Source: CAYWNA01 sp964459305
GTDB taxonomy: Bacteria; Planctomycetota; Planctomycetia; Pirellulales; Pirellulaceae
DNA: 32,353 nt
Direction of reading: 5' to 3'
Assembly: GCA_964459305.1 (NCBI GenBank)
Contig: CAYWNA010000150.1
Location: 1-32,353 of the forward strand
A model generated the notes under the pieces. The model searched no databases, had not been told where the DNA came from, and was given only the letters and a program-made list of their open reading frames with translations. This document shows, piece by piece, positions 7,666 to 15,967 of the stretch. How positions within the stretch are numbered: position 1 is the stretch's first letter; every line of letters begins with the position of its first letter. The position numbers were made by a program, and so were the translations under genes.

Positions 7666-9483
7666 CTAGCGTTTAGCCTGCCACACCTTCAGATTGAGGT
7701 TTCCTTTTCCGGGATGCTCGAACGGTCCGGCGGAAGGATTCTGCAAGTTTCTCGGTTTGCCGAAATAGTCGGAGTCGATCGCTAGCGGCGTGCCGTCGTA
7801 GTTCAAGAAGGGCAGCTTTGGTATCGCGGCCTTGCCGAGCAATTCGGTTGTTACGATCTTGTTTGTCCGATCGGGTGTGTCCTGCGGCAGGGTAAAACGC
7901 AGATAGACGGCATCTTCTTCTTTGACGAGTTCTATGTTCGGATTGAACTCCGGCAGCGAGGCGGGGTTGACTTCACCTTTGCATGGAGCCGTGCCGTTGA
8001 GATACACATTGCCGTCGGCCCACATGGGAAGCTTCGCCTTGTCATAGACTTGCAGTCCTGTGCCGGCAAGGAAGAGATTGTTGTAGAATCGGTTGTCTCC
8101 TCCACCGATATCGCTGAGGCCCGCGATCTCGGTCGAATGTTCTTTATGGTATGGAGTCTGGCGAGTTTGTTGACGGAAATTGAAATTCCCTGCAAACAAA
8201 TTGTGCGCGAATGCGCTACCTTGTGAGGCATCGTACACGGCGGTGCTGGACAGGAAGATGTTGTTGTCTATTACGCAGGGACCGTGATTCACCTCGACCA
8301 GGATGTCATCATAAAGACTATCGTGACAGAGGTTGGCGGTTACGCGAGTGCCCTGGGGCATCCAATCCAGCCAAATGGCCCTGGATGTGTGGTGGATGTA
8401 GTTATCCTTGATCAGCGTGTCGATAGGAGCATGCAGCTTGATGCCGGCCATTTCGTAGCCGAAGTAGGGCTTGTTGACATAGACGTTGTAGATGTGGTTT
8501 CCGGTCACTTCACTGAAGGCCCCGCCCATGCTTCCGCAGATTCCGGCCGCCCCGCATTCGGAAATCGTATTGTCTCTGACGATGTGAGAACCGATCTTCT
8601 CCTTAGACCAACCGTTCTCCAAGGCCCGCCTGACGACGACGTTGTACCCGCCGGCGCTCTCTGCGTCATTGTGTCCGGTCGCTCTGTCTTTGCCTAACGT
8701 GACGCCCACGCATTTGGAATCGCTGATCACGTTGTTCTCGATAATCCAGCCCTTGCTCCAATGCGTGCCGATCAACCCGATCTGCTCGGCCGTGGGCGCG
8801 GCCCACTGCGTGGCGGCATGACGCATGGTGAAGCCGCTGACGGTAATATAGTTCCGACCGGGCGTGTCCGGGTAGAAGCATGTCGGTCTCGCATTGATTT
8901 CGACCAGTTCCTGGTTGGGATCCGCATCTCGGAAACTCGCCCAGATGTAAGTGTTCTCATCGTCGCTTTCGCAATACCAAGCCTTCTTATCGCCTTCTCC
9001 GATCTTGTCCAGAGCGGCCACTTCATAGAGCGCGTCGCCGTTGAGATAGACCTCTCCCGTATGATGGTCTCTTCCTTGGGGCTTGAACCAGTCGCCTGAA
9101 ATGACATCTCTGTACGGGTTGTACTCTCCGAAAAACGAGTTGGGCAGCGTCAGTTTCCACACGCCTCTGCCAAACTCCTTCCAGCCGGTAACGACCTCGG
9201 AACCTTTGATGACAACCTTCTCGCCTTTCGCTGCTCGATAGGTGATTCGCTTCGCGTCGGACGTGCCCCCGCGAGGCGGATTGACTCTTTCGCGATAGGT
9301 TCCCCCATGCACGGTAATCACATCGCCTGGTTGCGCCACGTTCGCCGCCGCCGAGATCGTCTTCAACGGCGCCGCTGCAGTGCCGTTATTCTTATCGCTT
9401 CCTTGTACCGAAACATGATATTCCGTTGCCGATAGTTGTTGGCTCATCAATACCACTCCTGCAATGAATAGCGTGGCTTTCAT
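7666..9483 (-). CDS. GH120-like beta-xylosidase, secreted right-handed parallel beta-helix protein
   Basis: The protein has 605 residues with a signal peptide (1 to about 19, ending QQLSA). The N-terminus (YHVSVQGSDKNNGT...PLKTI, then QPGDVITVHGGTYRERV) is the DUF1565/pectate-lyase-like helix start. The body closely matches my memory of the GH120 xylosidase XylC: KRITYRAAKGEKVVIKGSE, LPNSFFGEYNPY, DADPNQELVEIN, GLIGTHWSKGWIIENN, WLDWMPQGTRV, VEVNHGP. Asp373 in WLDW and Glu397 in LVEVNHG correspond in context and near-identical spacing to the XylC nucleophile and acid/base. Expected reaction: release of beta-linked xylose from short xylo-oligosaccharides. It is on the minus strand, downstream of IclR2 in the same direction, with its own RBS (AAAGGGTGAT before the ATG). 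It could alternatively act on another beta-linked sugar. Confidence 0.85.
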   Translation of the reverse strand: MKATLFIAGVVLMSQQLSATEYHVSVQGSDKNNGTAAAPLKTISAAANVAQPGDVITVHGGTYRERVNPPRGGTSDAKRITYRAAKGEKVVIKGSEVVTGWKEFGRGVWKLTLPNSFFGEYNPYRDVISGDWFKPQGRDHHTGEVYLNGDALYEVAALDKIGEGDKKAWYCESDDENTYIWASFRDADPNQELVEINARPTCFYPDTPGRNYITVSGFTMRHAATQWAAPTAEQIGLIGTHWSKGWIIENNVISDSKCVGVTLGKDRATGHNDAESAGGYNVVVRRALENGWSKEKIGSHIVRDNTISECGAAGICGSMGGAFSEVTGNHIYNVYVNKPYFGYEMAGIKLHAPIDTLIKDNYIHHTSRAIWLDWMPQGTRVTANLCHDSLYDDILVEVNHGPCVIDNNIFLSSTAVYDASQGSAFAHNLFAGNFNFRQQTRQTPYHKEHSTEIAGLSDIGGGDNRFYNNLFLAGTGLQVYDKAKLPMWADGNVYLNGTAPCKGEVNPASLPEFNPNIELVKEEDAVYLRFTLPQDTPDRTNKIVTTELLGKAAIPKLPFLNYDGTPLAIDSDYFGKPRNLQNPSAGPFEHPGKGNLNLKVWQAKR

Positions 9484-9781
9484 GTTATCACCCTTTCGGT
9501 TCTTGTACTGACGGAGGATTGTTCTCGTCCATTTCCATCAGAGCTGTTTTGTCCTGCCCTCAATTGGCGTTTGGGGGGAATGTGAATCTGCTCGAAACGC
9601 GACAGTCTACCCTTGCCCGACTGTGGCCTCAAGCATTCGCACCGGGAGTGTCTGGCATCTCTTTCTGGTATGTTGCTGAATTCGCATAAATTGGGCGGGA
9701 TGCGGCGGAAAACGGGTGCAGAACCTGCGAAATGGGGACATCCACGTTGCCGGAAGGTCATTGAGATTCTTGGAGGGACGA

Positions 9782-10522
9782 TCACGGCAGCCAACCGAGT
9801 GTTCGCGAGACCTCTGCTGCGTGATGCGTGACAATTCGGGCCAGTTGCTTGCTGGTGCTCGGCTTGATGCGTGATGAAGGTCCGCCAACCATCAAGGCGG
9901 CACTGACGGGAGCGGTGTCGTTTAACACAGGTACGGCGACGAGGCATTTCTCGGTGTCTCGTTGTTCGGCAAAGCCTCGCTTGCGGACTCGTGACAGGTC
10001 GCGGCGGAAGTCGTCGATTGTCGGGAGCCCGGCGCGGCCGATCCGCCGGGCGGATGCCAAATCGGTAAGCACGCTGTCCTCGTCGTGATGAGCGAGAACT
10101 GCTTTTCCAGCCGGATGGTTCCATGGCGAGGCGCGCTTTCCGGTGCGCTCACCGAGTCGGATGTCCTGCGTTGAAACGCAGTCATAAAGATAGGCGATCT
10201 GTCCCTGACTGTAATGTACGGCAAACGCCGTTTCGCCGGTCTCGCTGGCGATGGCGTCGATGTGCGGGATGACGGTTTCGCGGAACGGCATACGCTCTTG
10301 CAGTGCCTGTCCCAGTTCGTACAGACGCAGGCCAAGATCGTAGCGGCCGTTTTCCGTGACGCGCACGTAATCGCGCGATCGGAATGTCGTCAAGATGCGC
10401 GAAACGGCGCTCTTGTCCATCTCCAGCCGGCGGCTCAGCTCCAGCACTCCGACGGGACCCGAATCCCCCAGCGCATCGAGCACGTTCATTGCCTTCACCA
10501 GAGTTCCTACGGGTTGCGACAC
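9782..10522 (-). CDS. IclR-family transcriptional regulator, copy 2
   Basis: The protein has 246 residues, the normal length for the family. It has a GTG start at 10520-10522 in the same place as the ATG of copy 1. The winged HTH spans about residues 5-65 (LELSRRLEMDKSAVSRILTT), and the IclR effector domain about 75-245 (GETAFAVHYSQGQIAYLYDC, then GKRASPWNHPAGKAVLAH, then RKRGFAEQRDTEKCLVAVPV). It is divergent from DHDPS2, with a 135-bp gap, and is in the same orientation as the GH120 gene, which starts 298 bp downstream. It probably controls the DHDPS2 operon and perhaps GH120. The effector is unknown but is likely an intermediate of the pathway, since both copies share most effector-domain residues visible here. 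Confidence 0.95.
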   Translation of the reverse strand: MSQPVGTLVKAMNVLDALGDSGPVGVLELSRRLEMDKSAVSRILTTFRSRDYVRVTENGRYDLGLRLYELGQALQERMPFRETVIPHIDAIASETGETAFAVHYSQGQIAYLYDCVSTQDIRLGERTGKRASPWNHPAGKAVLAHHDEDSVLTDLASARRIGRAGLPTIDDFRRDLSRVRKRGFAEQRDTEKCLVAVPVLNDTAPVSAALMVGGPSSRIKPSTSKQLARIVTHHAAEVSRTLGWLP

Positions 10523-10564
10523 GGAGTTTCCTTATGTAGCATGGGATGAGTACTGTGATAGTAG

Positions 10565-10583
10565 TGTCTCATAATATACAACA
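10565..10583. promoter_or_regulatory. Candidate IclR operator (AT-rich imperfect dyad) upstream of DHDPS2
   Basis: TGTCTCATAATATACAACA is an imperfect palindrome (TGT...ATA-TAT...ACA) in the divergent gap between IclR2 and DHDPS2. Its ATA-ACAAC core resembles the ATAAACAAC half of the dyad at 403-417. The two regulators have nearly the same recognition helices, so a shared operator is expected. The match is weak. Confidence 0.25.
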
Positions 10584-10604
10584 TTGAATCTGCGTGCAAT
10601 TGGT

Positions 10605-10656
10605 GTCGCCTTTCGCTCCGCGAAAGTGGCGCTACTTTCGCGGAGCGTAAGGCGAC
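10605..10656. repeat. Near-perfect 52-bp hairpin repeat abutting the DHDPS2 start codon
   Basis: Arms 10605-10627 (GTCGCCTTTCGCTCCGCGAAAGT) and 10634-10656 are reverse complements with one mismatch, around a 6-bp loop. I recognise the sequence type as a dispersed palindrome found between genes in planctomycete genomes. It ends 1 bp before ATG 10658, so any Shine-Dalgarno (GGAG at about 10642-10645) is inside the stem. Confidence 0.85.
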
Positions 10657-10657
10657 T

Positions 10658-11617
10658 ATGCGGATGGAGAGGCAAACCACGAAGATCGAAGAAGCCAAAC
10701 AGACGTTTCGCGGGCCGATGATCGCGGTGATCACACACTTGAACGACGACCTGTCGATCAATCACGCGGCGATTCGCGAGAACATCAACTACGTGATCGA
10801 GCACGGCTTCGGGCGCGGTCACGGAGCATTGCTGGGCGTGGGGGCCGGCGGTGATTTCCCGATGCTGTCGCTCGACGAACGCAAGGCTGCTGCAAAGACG
10901 ATTGTCGAAGCGGCGGCGGGACGAGTCCCCGTGCTGATCGGGGCGCAGGACACCAACGTCGAAACCGTTGTCCAAATGGCTCGCTGGGCCGAGCAGATTG
11001 GAGCGGACGGGATTCAAGTGTCGGCCGGTTACTACTACACGTCGTCGGCCGAGGACTGTCTGCGGTTGTTCCGTGCCGCGCACGACGCGACGCGTGACAT
11101 CGGCATCATGATCTACAACACACACTGGGAAGGCTACAATATATCGCTCGATCAGCTTGCGCGACTGGCGGAACTGCCGCGCTGCGTCGCCCTAAAATGG
11201 TCGACGTCCGAAGGCAGCGGCGAGTACCTGCGCGGACTCGCTCAGTTCTCGGACCGATTCGCCATCGTGGACAATCAGGGCCTGTTCGTGATGACGCACT
11301 TGATGGGAGGCACCGGCTACATCACGCATCTGGCGACGATCTGGCCGGAACACGATCTGGACGTCTGGCGTTTGTTGGAAGCCGGCGACTACCACGCGGC
11401 TCAACAAAAGATCACCGCCGCCAACTGGCCGTGGTATGATTTCCGAGTCAAACTGTGGAAACGCACGGGCTGCGAAAGTCCGGTGATCAAGACCGCGCTG
11501 GAATTGTGCGGCCGCCCCGGCGGGCCAACGCGATTGCCCGCCCGCTCGCTCAATGACGAGGAACGGGCCGAGTTGCGCAAGCTGCTTAAACGAATCGGTG
11601 TGCCGGATTGTTCGTAG
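10658..11617 (+). CDS. Dihydrodipicolinate synthase (DHDPS/NAL) family lyase or dehydratase, copy 2
   Basis: This is a 319-residue TIM-barrel protein without a signal peptide. The Schiff-base Lys180 is in CVALKWST and Tyr153 in IMIYNTHWE. As in copy 1, the pyruvate-carboxylate loop is atypical (GVGAGGDFPM, residues 60-69) and the YN motif continues THW rather than xPxR. Overall similarity to copy 1 is modest, so the two probably act on different or sequential substrates rather than being a recent duplicate. The start is uncertain: ATG 10658 and ATG 10664 both lie directly after a hairpin that contains the only purine-rich stretch. It is followed after 22 bp by the M81 gene, indicating an operon, and is divergent from IclR2. 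Confidence 0.9.
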   Translation: MRMERQTTKIEEAKQTFRGPMIAVITHLNDDLSINHAAIRENINYVIEHGFGRGHGALLGVGAGGDFPMLSLDERKAAAKTIVEAAAGRVPVLIGAQDTNVETVVQMARWAEQIGADGIQVSAGYYYTSSAEDCLRLFRAAHDATRDIGIMIYNTHWEGYNISLDQLARLAELPRCVALKWSTSEGSGEYLRGLAQFSDRFAIVDNQGLFVMTHLMGGTGYITHLATIWPEHDLDVWRLLEAGDYHAAQQKITAANWPWYDFRVKLWKRTGCESPVIKTALELCGRPGGPTRLPARSLNDEERAELRKLLKRIGVPDCS

Positions 11618-11639
11618 CTCCAAACAGGAGAAATCGCTT

Positions 11640-13112
11640 ATGCGAATCGTGACTGGCGCAATTGTCCACGAAACGAGCACGTTTACTCCTGTGGCGACCA
11701 CGGAAGAGAGCTTCTTCGAACGATTCGGCGAGTTAAAGCGAGAGGAGATCAATGATGCCTATCGCGGCACGAACACTCCTACCGGCGGGTTCATCGACGG
11801 TGCAGAGACTCACGGATTCGAGTTGATTCCCACCGTCGTTGCCGAAGCCCAACCCAGCGGCCCAACTCCGCGCGATATGTTCAACAAGATTCTGAACCAA
11901 ATGCTGCAGCACATGACGGACGCCGGCGCGATTGACGGCGTGTTGTTGTATTTGCACGGTTCGATGGTGGCCGAAGGGATCGACGACGCGGACGGTCACA
12001 TCCTGGCGGCGGTGCGCCGATTGGTGGGGCCGCGCGTGCCGATCGTTGTGCAACTTGATATCCACTCGAACGTGTCGCGGCAGATGGTCGAGGCGGCGGA
12101 TGTTCTGATCGGGCGTGAGACGTATCCGGAGGTCGATATGGCCGAACGGGGCCGCGAATGTGCCGACGTACTGGTGCGAATACTCAAGGAAGGAATAAGG
12201 CCGACCATGGCCTTGGCGCAGATCCCAATGATGTGGGGCATGAACCAAGTGACGGCTCATATGCCCATGAGCGAGGCAATCGCGGAATTGCACAGGATCG
12301 AAGCGCAGGCCGATGTGATCTGCGGATCCATCGCAACATGCTTTCCGCTGGCCGACGTGCCCGACATGGGAGCGTCAGTATATATCGTGACGGATAACGA
12401 TACGGCAGCCGCTCAGTCCTACGCCGATCGCTTGGCCGATTGGATCTTCGAGCGGCGGGCCAATTGGCAACTTGCTTTGCCGAGCACCCGCGACGCGTTG
12501 GCCGAATCACGCGCCGATGGGCGGTTTCCCGTAATCTTCGCCGACCGCGACGACAACACGGGCGGCGGCTCGCCCGGCGATAGCACCGGAATGCTCCGTA
12601 CGTTTCTGGATGCAGGATTGCAGGGCGCATGCCTCTTGTACGTCGTCGATCCGCAAGCGATAGCACAATGCGAGCAAGCCGGCGTCGGCTCGACGTTGAC
12701 GCTGGACGTGGGCGGCAAGTCCTCGCCGCTTCAAGGCGAACCGGTTCGCATGACCGCCGAAGTCATGGCCGTCTCGGACGGACGATTCCGCTACGACGGT
12801 CCCATGCTCGCTGGCCTTGAGGGAAACATGGGCCTGTCCGCCTGGATCCGGCAAGACGGCGCGAACGTGGTGCTAGTGACCACGCGCGAGCAGCCCTTCG
12901 ACACGGCATTTTCCAGAACGTTGGGCCTCGACCCCCGGCAGATGCGCTACATCGGCGTCAAATCGGCAGCGCACTTCCGCGCGGGATTCGAATCCTGGGC
13001 CGGCCAGATTCATGTTGTTTCCGAGCCCAGCGTTCACAGCCCAGAGATCCTCTCGTTCAAGAACCTCGGCCGCGAGCTGTATCCGTTGAACCGTTGGGAG
13101 TCACCCGACTGA
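11640..13112 (+). CDS. M81 family metallopeptidase / MlrC-like protein
   Basis: The protein has 490 residues from ATG 11640, with CAGGAG 9 nt upstream; earlier in-frame codons overlap DHDPS2. The N-terminal DUF1485/M81 domain shows GAIVHETSTFTP (residues 6-17), LLYLHGSMVAEG (His106), VVQLDIHSNVS (Asp140, His142) and RETYPEVDMAERGRE. The C-terminal MlrC_C domain contains DRDDNTGGGSPGDST. MlrC opens linear microcystin, but many homologues sit in sugar or amide catabolic operons with unknown amidohydrolase roles. The usual YPHxD motif is YPEVD here (Glu164), replacing a probable zinc-ligand His with Glu. There is no signal peptide, so it is cytoplasmic. It may hydrolyse an amide or a lactam-like intermediate of the pathway (inference). 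Confidence 0.9.
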   Translation: MRIVTGAIVHETSTFTPVATTEESFFERFGELKREEINDAYRGTNTPTGGFIDGAETHGFELIPTVVAEAQPSGPTPRDMFNKILNQMLQHMTDAGAIDGVLLYLHGSMVAEGIDDADGHILAAVRRLVGPRVPIVVQLDIHSNVSRQMVEAADVLIGRETYPEVDMAERGRECADVLVRILKEGIRPTMALAQIPMMWGMNQVTAHMPMSEAIAELHRIEAQADVICGSIATCFPLADVPDMGASVYIVTDNDTAAAQSYADRLADWIFERRANWQLALPSTRDALAESRADGRFPVIFADRDDNTGGGSPGDSTGMLRTFLDAGLQGACLLYVVDPQAIAQCEQAGVGSTLTLDVGGKSSPLQGEPVRMTAEVMAVSDGRFRYDGPMLAGLEGNMGLSAWIRQDGANVVLVTTREQPFDTAFSRTLGLDPRQMRYIGVKSAAHFRAGFESWAGQIHVVSEPSVHSPEILSFKNLGRELYPLNRWESPD

Positions 13113-13154
13113 GCACCTATACCGCCTGTGGTTAAGTTTGACACAATTCATAGA

Positions 13155-13207
13155 AACCCGAAGCGTAAGCGAGGCAATGCGGCATGCCCTCGCTTACGCT
13201 TCGGGTT
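13155..13207. repeat. Hairpin repeat with 19-bp perfect arms, M81-3HCDH gap
   Basis: AACCCGAAGCGTAAGCGAG (13155-13173) and its exact reverse complement (13189-13207) flank a 15-bp loop holding a smaller GGCATGCC palindrome. There is no T-tract, so it is not a classical intrinsic terminator, though it could stabilise the 3' end of the upstream mRNA. It looks like a dispersed planctomycete-type palindrome. Confidence 0.8.
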
Positions 13208-13267
13208 ACGACTAATCTCGACCGCGGGCCGTATAGTCACAAGACAGTCGTCGAAAGGAAGTAGGAC

Positions 13268-14224
13268 ATGAACATCGACACCGTTGGCATCGTCGGCCTC
13301 GGTCTCCTGGGGCGTGGAATCGCTGCTTGTTGCTTGGCGAGCGGGCTACGCGTCGTTGGCTTTACGCGTCGGCAAGAGACGCACGAGTCAGCGCAAGCGT
13401 TCATTCGCGAGGCGATTGACGACCTCGTGAAACGCGGCGATTGTTCTGAAACTCTCCGGGAACAGTGGCGCGATCAGTTCACGGCGACTGATTCGTTGGA
13501 ATCGTTCCGCGATTGCGACATGATCATCGAAACGGTTGTTGAGGACGTGGCGGTGAAGCAGGAGATCTACGACCGGATCGAATCAATCGTGCGGCCGGAT
13601 GTCCCCATCGCAAGTAACACCTCCGCGCTGCCCATCTCGGACTTGCAGCGCGGCCGCCAGCACCCGGAACGTTTCGTGGGGATGCATTGGTCGGAGAACG
13701 CCCACGCGACCCGGTTCATGGAATTGATCCGAGGAGAGCAGACTTCCGACGAAACACTCGCTGCCGTGGCGGACGTGGCTCACCGGCTCGGCAAGGAGCC
13801 GGCGGTGGTGCAAAAGGACGTGCCGGCGTTCATCTGTAACCGCATCGGCTATGCGATGTATCGCGAGGCGGTCCATATTTTGGAGATGGGTGTCGCCGAC
13901 GTGGAGACGATCGACCGGTCGTGTCGAAACGCGCTCGGTCTGTGGGCCGCGATGTGTGGTCCCTTTCGCTGGATGGACATCACCGGCGGCCCGGCGGGCT
14001 ACGCCCGCGCCATTGCCCGCGTCTTGCCGACTCTGGACAATTCGGATCAGCTTGCCACAACCATGCAGAAAATGATCGAGACGGATGCCCTGGGAGTGGA
14101 AAACGGCCGGGGCTTCTATCAGTACACCGACGAAGACAAGGAAAAATGGAAAGAGCTGTTTCGAGAACATGTTTGGCACGTAAAGGACTTCCAGGACAAG
14201 CATTTTCCGCATTCCAGCTCATAG
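13268..14224 (+). CDS. 3-hydroxyacyl-CoA dehydrogenase-type NAD-dependent oxidoreductase
   Basis: The protein has 318 residues with an N-terminal Rossmann fold (VGIVGLGLLGRGIA, residues 6-19), SNTSALPIS at 116-124, and the C-terminal helical dimerisation domain (AFICNRIGYAMYREA, then ENGRGFYQYT). Catalytic His140, Glu152 and Asn191 are all present. The FFNPxP substrate loop of true hydroxyacyl-CoA dehydrogenases is replaced by WSENAH, which argues against an acyl-CoA substrate. Relatives with such changes oxidise free hydroxy acids such as L-gulonate or carnitine. Oxidation of a sugar acid fits this locus (inference). A good RBS (GGAAGTAGG) precedes ATG 13268. P3 follows after 31 bp, so the two are likely co-transcribed. 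Confidence 0.9.
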   Translation: MNIDTVGIVGLGLLGRGIAACCLASGLRVVGFTRRQETHESAQAFIREAIDDLVKRGDCSETLREQWRDQFTATDSLESFRDCDMIIETVVEDVAVKQEIYDRIESIVRPDVPIASNTSALPISDLQRGRQHPERFVGMHWSENAHATRFMELIRGEQTSDETLAAVADVAHRLGKEPAVVQKDVPAFICNRIGYAMYREAVHILEMGVADVETIDRSCRNALGLWAAMCGPFRWMDITGGPAGYARAIARVLPTLDNSDQLATTMQKMIETDALGVENGRGFYQYTDEDKEKWKELFREHVWHVKDFQDKHFPHSSS

Positions 14225-14255
14225 AACCGTCTCGCAACAAAAAGGGAGAGACCGC

Positions 14256-15719
14256 ATGTCCTTTCAGCTTCAGCCGATGCTATGCGTGGCGATTCTGCTC
14301 GCAGTGTGTTCGTTTCCCATTCACGCGGACGAGTCGGCAGTCATTCAACTCCGCAGCCGCCGTGAGTTGTTCGTCGATCGACACTTGATCGGCAAGCTGG
14401 ACGGCGCGCGACTGGTGTTGCATCGGCCTCAGCGCGAGGGGACCGCGCTGAAGTTTGCCGACAGGCCGTGGGAAGGGATGTATAGCGGTTACGTGACGGT
14501 GTTGAAGGACGGCCCAAAATATCGGATGTACTACCGCGGCTTGCCGCAGTTCGGCACCGCCGGTTCGACTTGGGAGGTAACTTGCGTCGCGCAGTCGAAG
14601 AATGGCATAACCTGGACTCGACCGAAGCTGGGACTGTTCGAAGTCCATGGCTCAAAGGACAACAATGTCGTACTGGCCGGAATGCCGCCGTATTCAAGCA
14701 ACTTCTCCCCGTGGATCGACACCAGGCCAGGAGTGCCCAACGACGAGCGGTATAAGTCCCTGAGCGGTAGCGGTATAAGCAGTGGAAAGAAGGGTCTGGG
14801 CCTGTTCGTGTCGGCCGACGGGCTGCGCTGGAAGCTGAAGAAGGCGAGTGTGATTACGCAGGGTGCGTTCGACAGCCAGGCGTGTGCCTTCTGGTCGGAC
14901 AGTGAACAGCAATATGTTTGCTATTTCCGAACCTTTAGGAATGGCCTGCGTTGGATCTCGCGTGCGACGAGCCAGGATTGTCTTAAATGGACCGACACGG
15001 TGGATATGGATTACGGCGACACGCCGCCGGAGCAGCTTTACACGAACATGACGAACTCGTATTACCGGGCGCCGCACATCTATATTGCATTGGCTCAGCG
15101 TTTCTTTCGGAAAAGTGGGTTGCCGGCTGAGCGTGTTGCGGAACTTATTCCCGACAAGCGGAGCCGGGGCTGGTGCAGCGATGTCGCTTTGCTGAGCACT
15201 CGTGGCGGCGCCCATTACGACCGCACGTTCATGGAATCGTTCATCCGTCCGGGTCCAAACGCGAGCGACTGGGCGAGCCGAAACAATACCGCCGCGTGGG
15301 GCATTGTACCGGCGGCCGACAACGATCGTTGGATGTACATCTACCGGCAAAGCGACCCGGCCCAGCCGACGGGCCATGTCACCCGCTATTCGCTCCGGGT
15401 CGACGGCTTTGCTTCGGTGAGCGCGCCGTTCTCCGGCGGCGAGTTGATCACCAAACCACTGGTATTCACAGGGAAGCGATTGGAGCTGAACTATGAAACA
15501 TCGGCAGCCGGTTCGCTTCGCATCGAGATTCAAAACGCCGACGGCCAGCCGATTCCCGGCCTCACACTCGCCGACGCAACCGAACTGTTTGGCGACGAGA
15601 TCGGCCGGACGTACGCGTGGAAATCCGGCACGGACGTGTCGACTCTCGTAGGTAAAGCCATCCGGCTTCGGTTCATAATGAAAGATGCGGACTTGTACTC
15701 GTTTCGATTTGTGGATTGA
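14256..15719 (+). CDS. Secreted propeller-family paralogue P3
   Basis: The protein has 487 residues with a signal peptide of about 25 residues (LCVAILLAVCSFPIHA) and RBS GGGAGAG before ATG 14256. It shares the family order: RRELFVDRHLI, DRPWEGMYSGY, YRMYYRG, AQSKNGITWTRPKLGL, GSKDNNVVLAG, DTRPGVP, YGDTPPEQLYTN, YYRAPHIYIA, STRGGAHYDRTFMESFIRPG, and the terminal sandwich with ETSAAGSLRIEIQ ending DADLYSFRFVD. It is closest to P4 (shared SPW(I/L)DTRPGV and ASxNNTAAW/ASRTNYPA region). Candidate catalytic Glu residues (PEQLYTN, FMESF) are retained. It is likely extracellular and glycan-directed, with unknown substrate. Confidence 0.87.
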   Translation: MSFQLQPMLCVAILLAVCSFPIHADESAVIQLRSRRELFVDRHLIGKLDGARLVLHRPQREGTALKFADRPWEGMYSGYVTVLKDGPKYRMYYRGLPQFGTAGSTWEVTCVAQSKNGITWTRPKLGLFEVHGSKDNNVVLAGMPPYSSNFSPWIDTRPGVPNDERYKSLSGSGISSGKKGLGLFVSADGLRWKLKKASVITQGAFDSQACAFWSDSEQQYVCYFRTFRNGLRWISRATSQDCLKWTDTVDMDYGDTPPEQLYTNMTNSYYRAPHIYIALAQRFFRKSGLPAERVAELIPDKRSRGWCSDVALLSTRGGAHYDRTFMESFIRPGPNASDWASRNNTAAWGIVPAADNDRWMYIYRQSDPAQPTGHVTRYSLRVDGFASVSAPFSGGELITKPLVFTGKRLELNYETSAAGSLRIEIQNADGQPIPGLTLADATELFGDEIGRTYAWKSGTDVSTLVGKAIRLRFIMKDADLYSFRFVD

Positions 15720-15789
15720 CGAAGGAACGCATGTTACAACACAAATGGCAAATGAACCAGCGAGACGCGGCGAGGGAGAAAGCCAAGAC

Positions 15790-15929
15790 AACCACGAAAC
15801 ACACGAAAATGTCTGATAACTAGCATGGGCTAATTCCGGCAGATCTCTCTTGAGACTCGTCGAAATAGATGACACTGGCAGAAGACCCATCCAGCTTTGC
15901 CTTTCGTGTATTTCGTGTCATTCGTGGTT
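15790..15929. repeat. TTTCGTG-type inverted repeat upstream of BNR copy 2
   Basis: AACCACGAAACACACGAAAA at 15790-15809 is matched in opposite orientation by TTTCGTGTATTTCGTGTC and ATTCGTGGTT at 15902-15929. Short CACGAAA units repeat within each arm. Such CCACGAAA/CACGAAA repeats recur in planctomycete intergenic DNA. It lies between the P3 stop and the BNR2 start, with about 90 bp of unassigned sequence between the arms. Confidence 0.65.
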
Positions 15930-15967
15930 CTCCTCTTTACAGTCTGAGCTACAGGAGTAGCAGTGCC

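Noticed and set aside
9607..9888. Open frame spanning the GH120-IclR2 gap
   Set aside because: Overlaps the end of IclR2 in another frame, has no RBS and no recognisable motif.
13155..13207. Intrinsic terminator after the M81 gene
   Set aside because: The stem is perfect but has no following T-tract and matches a dispersed-repeat type, so it is listed as a repeat.
14694..15890. Long 398-codon open frame on the minus strand opposite P3
   Set aside because: It is antisense to a well-supported P3 coding frame, has no recognisable domain and is Arg/Pro/Val-rich, as expected for a GC-rich antisense shadow.
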